Shown here in pieces: positions 1 to 5,685 of a stretch of 6,614 nucleotides of DNA. Position numbers and translations under genes: made by a program. Where the stretch lies: contig DASQHM010000161.1 in NCBI GenBank assembly GCA_035632095.1, forward strand, positions 1-6,614, written 5' to 3'. The stretch comes from DASQHM01 sp035632095. GTDB taxonomy: Bacteria > Pseudomonadota > Alphaproteobacteria > Ferrovibrionales > Ferrovibrionaceae. The first letter of the stretch is position 1; each line of letters opens with the position of its first letter. The notes below the pieces were generated by a model. It was not told where the DNA came from. It did not search any database and was given only the letters and a program-made list of their open reading frames with translations.

Positions 1-44
1 CCGTTGAACTGCGCTGCACCGGCGTCGATTGGCGGTGCGTTCCG

Positions 45-407
45 CTATCGCGATGCATTGGTTTGGGTCAGCACTATGCCCGCACAAATGAGTGCCGCGC
101 CGATCCAGTATCGAGGCGTCGTGCGCTCCCCAAATACGAACCAGCTCAGTAGTGGCACGACGATCATTGCCGCCGCGACAAAGGGATAGGCCCGATTCAA
201 GGGTACGCGAGTGAGGATGTAGATCCACAGAAGTGTCGCGGCCCCGTATAGGACCATGGCGCAATAGAATACCGGACTCGCAAACATGCCGACGACCATT
301 CCGGCGGGCGTCTCTGCGCCGGCCACCTGCACGGCCGTCTGCTTGAACAGGATTTGTCCGATGGAGAGTACGGCGACAAATACTGCCAAGAGGGTCAAAC
401 TGCTCAT
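45..407 (-). CDS. Small four-helix EamA/DMT-type membrane protein, ArnE-like
   Basis: A 120-residue inner-membrane protein with four predicted hydrophobic helices at about residues 3-22, 41-66, 72-93 and 98-115. The pattern fits the small DMT/EamA proteins, especially ArnE: LS-x-GQ-xxx-KQ in helix 1 (residues 14-23), LW-xx-xL-xx-VP-xxx-AYP (60-75), then GE (93-94), PRYW-x-G (98-103) and AGIV at the end. Helix 1 has no glutamate equivalent to EmrE Glu14, which argues against a proton-coupled drug pump. ArnE/ArnF flip undecaprenyl-phosphate-aminoarabinose across the inner membrane, so a role in flipping a carrier-lipid-linked sugar is inferred. A start seven codons upstream (428) is possible, but AAGGGA lies five bases before the ATG at 407, so I chose 407. 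It follows the glycosyltransferase by 67 bases on the same strand, suggesting one operon. The family call is firm; the substrate is unknown. Confidence 0.85.
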   Translation of the reverse strand: MSSLTLLAVFVAVLSIGQILFKQTAVQVAGAETPAGMVVGMFASPVFYCAMVLYGAATLLWIYILTRVPLNRAYPFVAAAMIVVPLLSWFVFGERTTPRYWIGAALICAGIVLTQTNASR

Positions 408-412
408 AATTG

Positions 413-418
413 TCCCTT
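413..418 (-). promoter_or_regulatory. Ribosome binding site deciding the start of the ArnE-like gene
   Basis: Read on the minus strand, AAGGGA stands five bases before the ATG ending at 407. No comparable purine-rich site precedes the alternative ATG at 428. It therefore selects the shorter, 120-residue product. Confidence 0.65.
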
Positions 419-474
419 TCAAATGCAAATGCGTTTCGCTGACCCCCGGTTGGATCGTTGCAGCGGCAAAAAGC

Positions 475-2133
475 TCATCGGATATCTTTCCTCGGCGCGA
501 GCTCCCGTAGGAGTTTGTCCTTTTCCATCGGTCGATTCATATTTCCGGGAATTTCATAGGCGCGCCAATCGCGGCCTTCGGGCGTATGCACCTCGGAGAT
601 CAGCTTCCACCCGTTGCGCGGGTCCGCCGCAATCTCGGCGAGCCGCTTATTGTGGCCCCATTCGAAACTGTCCGCCGAAAAATCCACCACCACCATGGCA
701 ATGGCGAATTCATCCAGGAGTGACAACACATCCTCGTTGCGGGTGAAGCGCTCCTCGTACTGGTCAAGGCGATAGCCGCCGCCGCCGAAGAGGCGCGTTC
801 CCCTCGCCACCACATAGCGAGGCCGCGCCGGATCGCGGCTCGCCACTTCGGTCGCGAACGCGGATTCGCCCAGACCATCCGAGCAGATCGCCACGGTCGG
901 ATTGGCTTGCGGGAAGCGCGCGATGACGTCCTCGACGAGATGCTGAATGGCAAGCGACCGCTCCTGCGGCACGGACGCGGCGGCCCCCGCGAACGGCGCG
1001 AGCGCCAACGCCCAAGCCAGGACCAGGCAGCCTGGACCGAGCCATGCACCGCGTCCGCCAGCGGCCTTCGAGCCGAGCCGGTCGCCGGCAACGTTTGCCA
1101 CATAGGTGACGCCGCCGACGGATAGAACCAGCAGAGGCGCAAAAATGGGCAGCAAATACCGAGGCGGCAAGGCTGTCGGCACGATGGCCTGGAAGGCGAA
1201 ACACGCCAACAGAACGCAAAGCACCACGAGCGCGTTGGCGGCGTCGCGCTCTTCGCGGCCCGCGATCATCAGCGCTCTCACGGCGCCGATCGCGGCAAAG
1301 GCCATCAGTCCAGGCCCAAACTCGTTGTACAGAGTGGCGAAATTGGTGCGGATCGCGAGGCTCGTGTAGTCCCATCCCCAATGGTAGTAGAAGCCCGCCG
1401 ACGTCCATTTGTAGGTCAGCAGATACCAGGGCACGGCCGGCAGCGCAACGATCGGGATCGGAATCCAGAAGGACGGTCGAAGCAAGATCCGCCAGCGCCG
1501 CCCAAGCACGACGGCCGCAGGCGGCAGCAAGGCAAGAAGACCGCCGTTTCCCTTGGTCATGATGGCGGCTGCCGCGAGCAGGCCGAATAGCGCCGAATAG
1601 ATCCAGCGCTCTTCGTCGAGATAGCGCGCGAACGCGAGCGCCGCGAGCAGGCTCAACAGCGCGACTGAAGAATCGACCATGAGCTGGCCGGTTTGGGCCT
1701 GCACCGTGGGAACGGCAAGCAGCAGCAAGGCGCAGCCAATTCCGGCCGCGACGCCATACAGCGAACGCGCGATTCGTCCCGCGACCACGGCCAGCAGGGC
1801 CGTGATGCTGGCGCTCAACACGAGCGCCGAGACCTTGCTGCCGGAGAAAACCAGGAACCAAAGACCGGACAGGCCGTAAAACGCCGGCGGCCACAGACCG
1901 AAGCCGACGAACGCGTAATGTGCGTCGAAGTTCAGGGCATAGGGTATCGGCGGCTGGGCAAAGCCCGAAGCAACGTAGTCGTGGACCAGCAAGCTCGTAA
2001 TATAATGAGCGGCGGCGTCCGACGTGAATTCGGCCTTGTAGGCCCCGTTCTTGACTTGTAACAGGATGGTCAAGATCAGAAGCACGAAAAATTGTAGGAC
2101 GAACCATCCGGCATCTTGGATTCGTCGCTGCAT
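475..2133 (-). CDS. Polytopic glycosyltransferase, GT39/ArnT-like (dolichyl-phosphate-mannose mannosyltransferase type)
   Basis: A 552-residue inner-membrane protein. Most of residues 10-390 are hydrophobic helices; a soluble region follows (about 390-552). Family marks include an acidic residue in the first outer loop after helix 1 (SDAAAHY, Asp39, where GT39/ArnT enzymes carry the likely catalytic acid), D154 in the helix-opening segment LMVDSSVALL, the MTKGNG loop (192-197, compare LTKGP in ArnT) and PPRYLLPI (323-330, the PRY motif of the family). Known members take a sugar from a polyprenyl-phosphate donor and pass it to lipid or protein on the periplasmic side. The acceptor and sugar here cannot be read. 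The start at 2133 is the only ATG before helix 1, but its ribosome site is weak. It is probably cotranscribed with the ArnE-like gene downstream, an arrangement that recalls arnT with arnE/arnF. The C-terminal soluble part (PTVAICSDG, VVDFS) was not recognised as a named domain. Confidence 0.85.
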   Translation of the reverse strand: MQRRIQDAGWFVLQFFVLLILTILLQVKNGAYKAEFTSDAAAHYITSLLVHDYVASGFAQPPIPYALNFDAHYAFVGFGLWPPAFYGLSGLWFLVFSGSKVSALVLSASITALLAVVAGRIARSLYGVAAGIGCALLLLAVPTVQAQTGQLMVDSSVALLSLLAALAFARYLDEERWIYSALFGLLAAAAIMTKGNGGLLALLPPAAVVLGRRWRILLRPSFWIPIPIVALPAVPWYLLTYKWTSAGFYYHWGWDYTSLAIRTNFATLYNEFGPGLMAFAAIGAVRALMIAGREERDAANALVVLCVLLACFAFQAIVPTALPPRYLLPIFAPLLVLSVGGVTYVANVAGDRLGSKAAGGRGAWLGPGCLVLAWALALAPFAGAAASVPQERSLAIQHLVEDVIARFPQANPTVAICSDGLGESAFATEVASRDPARPRYVVARGTRLFGGGGYRLDQYEERFTRNEDVLSLLDEFAIAMVVVDFSADSFEWGHNKRLAEIAADPRNGWKLISEVHTPEGRDWRAYEIPGNMNRPMEKDKLLRELAPRKDIR

Positions 2134-2255
2134 TTGATGACCCGCTGCGCTATATAAACTTGATTATTCTGCCATCACACGGCCGAAAGCGACCTATAAA
2201 GGCTATTCCTTAAATATACCTTCAGGCCAGCCAGACCTAGCCCGTTGCATGGGCG

Positions 2256-2272
2256 GGCGTGGTGGGCACGCC
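2256..2272. other. Perfect 6-bp inverted repeat (hairpin)
   Basis: GGCGTG and CACGCC flank a five-base loop GTGGG. No T-run follows on the plus strand, so it is not an obvious terminator. It could be an operator half-site pair or have no function. Confidence 0.3.
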
Positions 2273-2311
2273 TAAGACGTGAGCGTGTCTCGCATGTTTT
2301 CGGATTGCACA

Positions 2312-2449
2312 CTTGCGAGCGGCGCTGCGGCGCACCGAGAACCTTCACCGCGCAGTTGTATTAGAGTCATGCTTCGTTCACGGGTCATGGTATCAACTCC
2401 GGCGCGTCGGTATTGGAAGCTGCCTTGCGAGCGATGATGCAGAGTCATG
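2312..2449. repeat. Two interleaved short direct repeats
   Basis: The ten-base word CTTGCGAGCG occurs at 2312-2321 and 2424-2433, and the nine-base word AGAGTCATG at 2363-2371 and 2441-2449, in the same order each time. The inner spacing is 51 bases in the first pair of words and 17 in the second. This could be a partly deleted local duplication or chance. Confidence 0.35.
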
Positions 2450-2513
2450 ACATAGGCCATGTTGTTCCCTTGGGGCCGAAGGCGGGCGCAGCCGCCGGAT
2501 CGTCGCCTCCGTT

Positions 2514-4046
2514 ATGACGGGTCCGCCCGCGGAACGCACGGACGAGCACTTCCTTGGCCGTTCTCTCCTGGGCGATGCCTCCATGGGAGAGCACATGGTA
2601 CGCGGCTCGATATGGGCCGTCGGTTGGCGCTGGACCATTCGGTTCATCGGCCTGATCAGCACCATCATTTTGGCTCGCCTGCTGACGCCGGCAGACTTCG
2701 GCCTCGTCGCCATGGCCATGGTGGTCATCGGCTTCATCGAGGTGTTCAGCGAGACCGGCGAGCGGCTGGCGCTTCTGCGGCTGACCAATCCGGTGCGCGA
2801 GCACTATGACGCGGCTTGGACACTGCAGATCATCATCGCCATCGTCATCACCCTCGTCATAGTGGCCTCGGCGCCGCTGGCTCGAATCTACTTCGGCGAC
2901 CCGCGCGTCGAGAACCTCATCTATTTCCTTTCGTTGCGCGCCTTCTTCGGCGGATTCGAAAACATCGGCGTCGTGGCTTTTCGCGCCAACCTGGATTTCT
3001 CCAAAGACTTCCGGTTTGGCGTCTATCAGAAGCTGATCACCTTCTTTCTTGGCGTCGTGTTCTCGCTATGGCTGCGGAACTACTGGGCTCTCGCCATCGC
3101 CATAGTTTCGGCCCGTGTCATATCGACCGCACTGAGCTATCGCCTGCATCCTTTTCGCCCACGCATTTCTTTCGAACGCATGGGCGATATCCTGTCGTTC
3201 TCGCTCTGGACCCTCCTGACGCAGATTGGCGATTTTCTGTCGAACAAGCTCGACGAGTTTGCCGTCGGCGGATATGCCGGCACGACATCCATGGGCAACT
3301 ATGCCGTCGCATCGGACTTCGCCGCCGCGCCGACCGTCGAACTGGTGGTGCCCATGACCCGCGGTCTATTCCCCGTCTACTCGCATTTTCAGGCGGATCG
3401 AGCGCGGTTGCGTAACGCCTATGTCAAGGTCCTGTCGGTCGTGGCCACTTTGGCGATCCCGACCTCGATTGGCGTGTCGCTGGTGGCTCACGACCTGGTC
3501 GAGGTCGTGCTCGGCCCGAAATGGCAGGCCGCCGCATCGCTGATCGTCTGGCTCGCCATCGGCAGTGCGGGCGTCGGCCTGACCGACGGCGTATTGACAA
3601 TCTTCGCTGTGGTTGGCCGGCCGAAGATTTCCTCGACCATAGTCGGCCTGCGGACATTCTTCTTGGCTCCGGCGATTGCCTTCGGCGGCTACTATGCGGG
3701 AATCGAGGGCATCGCCATGGCGCGCGCGTTCATCTATATCGCCAGCCTGCCGATCCTCTTCTATGCCATTCGCGCGGCAATACCTCTCTACGGCAAAGAC
3801 ATCTTGGCCCAGCTATGGCGACCTCTGGTGGCGGGGCTAATCATGGCGGCAGCGGTCGAGGGCCTCCACAGTCCCGCGCTCGGACTGGCGGTCCTGAGAC
3901 TGGCGATGGATGTGCTGCTGGGCGCAGCGGTCTTTATGGCGGCCGATCTCTTGCTGTGGCGCATGAGCGGCCGACCGGAAGGCGTGGAGCAGATTTTTGT
4001 TGACCAGGCGCTGAATTTAATGCCCCGACTTCGCCAGCGGACTTGA
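2514..4046 (+). CDS. Polysaccharide flippase, PST/MOP family (Wzx/WzxC-like), copy A
   Basis: A 510-residue polytopic inner-membrane protein of the length usual for PST-family exporters (about 480-510). After a 28-residue hydrophilic head, the fold opens with RGSIWAVGWRW then ARLLTPADFGLVAMA (54-68), a hallmark of lipopolysaccharide/exopolysaccharide flippases. SETGERLAL follows (79-87), with DEFAVGGYAG at 247-256, GPKW at 334-337 and a row of helices to about 481, ending in a basic tail. The family moves undecaprenyl-diphosphate-linked glycan units to the periplasmic face. No good ribosome site precedes 2514, and ATGs at 2583 and 2595 are alternatives. I kept 2514 because the head (EHFLG-x-S..DASMGEHM) is conserved in the relic copy B, where the second ATG position reads Tyr. 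The gene diverges from the glycosyltransferase and is followed after 209 bases by the dehydrogenase. The repeat unit it moves is unknown. Confidence 0.9.
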   Translation: MTGPPAERTDEHFLGRSLLGDASMGEHMVRGSIWAVGWRWTIRFIGLISTIILARLLTPADFGLVAMAMVVIGFIEVFSETGERLALLRLTNPVREHYDAAWTLQIIIAIVITLVIVASAPLARIYFGDPRVENLIYFLSLRAFFGGFENIGVVAFRANLDFSKDFRFGVYQKLITFFLGVVFSLWLRNYWALAIAIVSARVISTALSYRLHPFRPRISFERMGDILSFSLWTLLTQIGDFLSNKLDEFAVGGYAGTTSMGNYAVASDFAAAPTVELVVPMTRGLFPVYSHFQADRARLRNAYVKVLSVVATLAIPTSIGVSLVAHDLVEVVLGPKWQAAASLIVWLAIGSAGVGLTDGVLTIFAVVGRPKISSTIVGLRTFFLAPAIAFGGYYAGIEGIAMARAFIYIASLPILFYAIRAAIPLYGKDILAQLWRPLVAGLIMAAAVEGLHSPALGLAVLRLAMDVLLGAAVFMAADLLLWRMSGRPEGVEQIFVDQALNLMPRLRQRT

Positions 4047-4090
4047 TATAAAGACATCTCATGCGCTGCGCGGCGCGACGTTGGAGTTAT
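3894..4090 (+). repeat. Paralogous repeat, left copy: flippase A C-terminal codons plus 3' flank
   Basis: This 197-base stretch aligns without gaps to 5327-5523. It covers the last 50 codons of flippase A, the stop, and 44 bases beyond. Over the 50 codons, 35 residues are identical to the right copy by hand count. From the stop onwards 34 of 47 bases match, and most differences there are transitions. Confidence 0.8.
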
Positions 4091-4136
4091 TGCAAGGACC
4101 GTGAATTTGATCGCACGCCGAAGTGGATCATTGCGC

Positions 4137-4156
4137 CGACGCAGAAGGCTGCGTTG
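4137..4156 (+). other. Hairpin, 8-bp stem with AAGG loop
   Basis: CGACGCAG pairs with CTGCGTTG (one G-T pair) around an AAGG tetraloop. There is no T-tract behind it, so a classical intrinsic terminator is unlikely. It may be a transcript-stabilising or processing structure downstream of flippase A. Confidence 0.35.
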
Positions 4157-4215
4157 CGCCAGTGCGTCTTCGGAATCCTGATACGTGCGCCAATTCGCGG
4201 CTTTGGGCCAGGTTG

Positions 4216-4237
4216 CGTTCGGTTGCCCGACCGAACG
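4216..4237 (+). promoter_or_regulatory. Perfect 8-bp inverted repeat just upstream of the dehydrogenase start
   Basis: CGTTCGGT and ACCGAACG form a perfect dyad with a six-base centre, TGCCCG. It ends 18 bases before the ATG at 4256 and three bases before the weak AAGG ribosome site (4241-4244). It could be a repressor operator or an RNA hairpin that affects translation. No regulator for it is visible in the window. Confidence 0.4.
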
Positions 4238-4255
4238 GCAAAGGCCCGAACCTAA

Positions 4256-5173
4256 ATGAGCTATCGTGCGGCACTGATCACCGGGGCCAGCGGCGGCATC
4301 GGCGCGGCGTTTGCGCGGGCGTTGCCCGCCGAGACGCATCTGGTTCTAACCGGTCGAAATACGGCGCGGCTGGAGCAGCTGGCGGCTCAACTCCAGTCGC
4401 CGGGTCGGAACATAGCCGTCGTTCCTGCCGATCTGACCGCACCCGATGGGCGCAACGCGGTCATCGAGGCGGCAAGAACGCACGCGATCGACTTGCTTGT
4501 CTGCAATGCGGGAGGTACCAAGGCCGGGCCGTTCCTCAAGACGGCACCGAGCGACGAGCATGCGACGATCGGTCTCAACGTCGTCGCCCTCGCGGAATTG
4601 CTGCATGCCATTGCGCCGCCGCTGATCGAGCGGGCGCGGCGAGACAACCGTCGCGCCGGCATCATCGTGGTTTCGAGCGCAGCCGCATTGAGCGCATCGG
4701 CCGGCGTCGCGAGCTACGGCGCGAGCAAGGCATTCCAACTGCATCTAACCCGGACGCTGGCCGCGGAACTTCAAGACGAGCCGGTCGACATCGTGGTGCT
4801 TTGCCCGACCTATACGGTGTCCGGCTTCTTTGCACGTGCCGGTCTTGCGATGCCGTCCGAGGCGCTGTCGCCGGAGGCGGTCGCGCGCGAAGGCCTCGCG
4901 GCGCTCGGCCGCGATACTCTTCGCTTTTACGGCACTCGTCGCGCGCCGCAAGCGCTGAGGCAGCTTCTGGCGCTGAACCCGGCGCTCGACGGCCGGAATT
5001 GGCCGAAGTACATCGCCCGTTGGTACCGCAGACGGGTTCGCAGACGTACCTACTTGAAGGCCCTATTGCCGCTCGCAGCCACTCAATTGCATATGGCGTT
5101 CCAAGAGCTCTTTGATGCCCTCTCGATAACCGAGAGCGCCGGCAACGTGCTCCAGATCGTTTCGTCACTATGA
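4256..5173 (+). CDS. Short-chain dehydrogenase/reductase (classical SDR, NAD(P)-dependent)
   Basis: A 305-residue Rossmann-fold oxidoreductase with all classical SDR marks: TGASGGIG nucleotide-binding loop (9-16), TGRN (32-35, Arg34 after strand 2, which favours NADPH), ADL (58-60), CNAGG (83-87), Asn108, catalytic Ser141, Tyr154 and Lys158 in SYGASK, and CPTYTVSG (183-190) after the active site. The spacing Ser141 to Tyr154 is the normal 13. It is longer than the usual 250 residues because of a C-terminal basic stretch (WYRRRVRRRTYLKALLPLAA, 256-275), which may lie at the membrane. The SDR fold alone does not give the substrate. In this setting a sugar-nucleotide, polyprenyl or acyl-chain intermediate is possible. 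The ribosome site is weak (AAGG, 11 bases upstream). Its TGA overlaps the ATG of the flippase relic as ATGA, the mark of a translationally coupled pair. Confidence 0.9.
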   Translation: MSYRAALITGASGGIGAAFARALPAETHLVLTGRNTARLEQLAAQLQSPGRNIAVVPADLTAPDGRNAVIEAARTHAIDLLVCNAGGTKAGPFLKTAPSDEHATIGLNVVALAELLHAIAPPLIERARRDNRRAGIIVVSSAAALSASAGVASYGASKAFQLHLTRTLAAELQDEPVDIVVLCPTYTVSGFFARAGLAMPSEALSPEAVAREGLAALGRDTLRFYGTRRAPQALRQLLALNPALDGRNWPKYIARWYRRRVRRRTYLKALLPLAATQLHMAFQELFDALSITESAGNVLQIVSSL

Positions 5174-5479
5174 CCGGAAGTACGGGCGCCAATTCCGGGC
5201 GCTCAGCGGAACATCTTCTCGGCCACTCACGCCTCGCAGACGCTTCCTATGGCGAGCACATGGCGCGCGTCCCAGCTTCAGGCGGTTTCGCCGGCGAAAG
5301 GACCATGGGCAACCATGCCGGTGCCGCTTCGACTCGCGATGGACGTGCTGGTCGGGGCGGGGGCCTTCATCGCCGCCGACCTCCTGCTGTGGCGCTTTAG
5401 CGGCAGGCCGGACGGCATTGAACGTATTGTCCTCGGCCAGGCAGGGAATCTGATGCGGCGACTCGCGCGGCGGACTTGA
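5170..5479 (+). pseudogene. Three-piece relic of a second polysaccharide flippase (copy B)
   Basis: Compared with flippase A, three blocks survive in order. The N-terminal block (5170 to about 5265) encodes MTG...EHLLGHSRLADASYGEHMAR; 13 of 18 residues match A residues 11-28. A short middle block (5284-5322) encodes GGFAGERTMGNHA, matching A 252-264 at 8 of 13 residues and 29 of 39 bases. The C-terminal block (5327-5479) encodes LRLAMDVL...ADLLLWRFSGRPDG...RRT and stop, with 35 of 50 residues matching A 461-510. The first two blocks share one frame and the third lies in the next frame. About 1.2 kb is missing relative to A, not a multiple of three. The frame from 5170 ends at about 5400 as a 76-residue product with no membrane core, so no working flippase can be made. 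About 15 of the 35 shared C-terminal residues use different synonymous codons, so B had diverged under selection before it collapsed. Confidence 0.85.
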
Positions 5480-5523
5480 CATAAAAATGTCCCGTGCGCT
5501 AAGCCGCACGATGTCGGATTTAT
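5327..5523 (+). repeat. Paralogous repeat, right copy: flippase B C-terminal codons plus 3' flank
   Basis: This is the gap-free partner of 3894-4090. It lies in direct orientation, about 1.4 kb away, with the intact dehydrogenase between the two copies. Similarity fades after about 44 bases past the stop codon. Confidence 0.8.
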
Positions 5524-5685
5524 CCAATGCCGTTTGGCTTTATCGGGTGACTTCACAGATCATTAACCCTGGGCATTTAGCATGGGGGCGATGCGACGGG
5601 AGTCGGTTTCCGCGAGCAGGAATGCTGGCGGGAGACCCGGTGCTGTCGCAGGCCGTTAAGACCCCCCTTAAGCCCAGGTACCTAG
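5480..5685. other. Spacer between flippase relic and exporter gene, no gene
   Basis: The first 44 bases are similar to the flank of flippase A. The remainder must contain the promoter of the exporter gene if it has its own, but no clear -35/-10 pair was found. Near the end, TTAAG (5656-5660) and CTTAA (5667-5671) form a small dyad around ACCCCC, shortly before the AGG (5676-5678) that may serve as ribosome site. A 71-residue open frame here looks random. Confidence 0.5.
5493..5510. other. Hairpin after the flippase relic, possible weak terminator
   Basis: CGTGCG and CGCACG pair around a six-base loop, 13 bases after the stop of the relic. Downstream on the plus strand there is only GGATTTATCC, not a T-run. 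On the minus strand a run of five T follows, but no minus-strand gene reads into it. The corresponding site after flippase A pairs only partly. Confidence 0.3.

Larger units (their letters stand above)
2134..2513. other. Divergent intergenic region, about 380 bases, no convincing gene
   Basis: It separates the minus-strand glycosyltransferase from the plus-strand flippase, so it should carry promoters for both directions. The first 90 bases next to the glycosyltransferase are AT-rich (TATATAA at about 2151, TATAAA at 2195, TTAAATATA around 2210), consistent with promoter DNA, but I could not match a confident -35/-10 pair. It also holds a hairpin (2256-2272) and two interleaved direct repeats (2312-2449). 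Open frames on either strand here resemble no known protein and lack plausible ribosome sites. Confidence 0.6.
4047..4255. other. Intergenic spacer with two hairpins, no gene
   Basis: The first 44 bases resemble the sequence after the flippase relic. The rest holds two inverted repeats (4137-4156 and 4216-4237). Neither is followed by a T-run. Whether flippase A and the dehydrogenase share a transcript cannot be told from the spacing. Confidence 0.55.

Noticed and set aside
45..407. An EmrE-type small multidrug resistance pump.
   Set aside because: The essential membrane-embedded glutamate of helix 1 is missing and the motif pattern fits ArnE-like proteins better.
2272..2460. A 62-residue minus-strand open frame in the divergent intergenic region.
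   Set aside because: No recognisable protein features and no clear ribosome site; it spans the short DNA repeats and lies in likely promoter DNA.
2410..2517. A possible remnant of an SDR 3' end just before flippase A, mirroring the SDR-flippase B junction (GATCGT near the start codon in both, ATGA at both starts).
   Set aside because: Only about 10 bases match convincingly; ATGA arises in any gene beginning Met-Thr. Further upstream the alignment needs arbitrary gaps and stops.
2393..2804. Two long open frames antisense to the start of the flippase gene.
   Set aside because: They are antisense to well-supported flippase sequence and show arginine/proline-rich composition typical of high-GC shadow frames.
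4061..4255. A 64-residue open frame ending just before the SDR start.
   Set aside because: Composition looks random, there is no ribosome site, and it covers two hairpins in the spacer.
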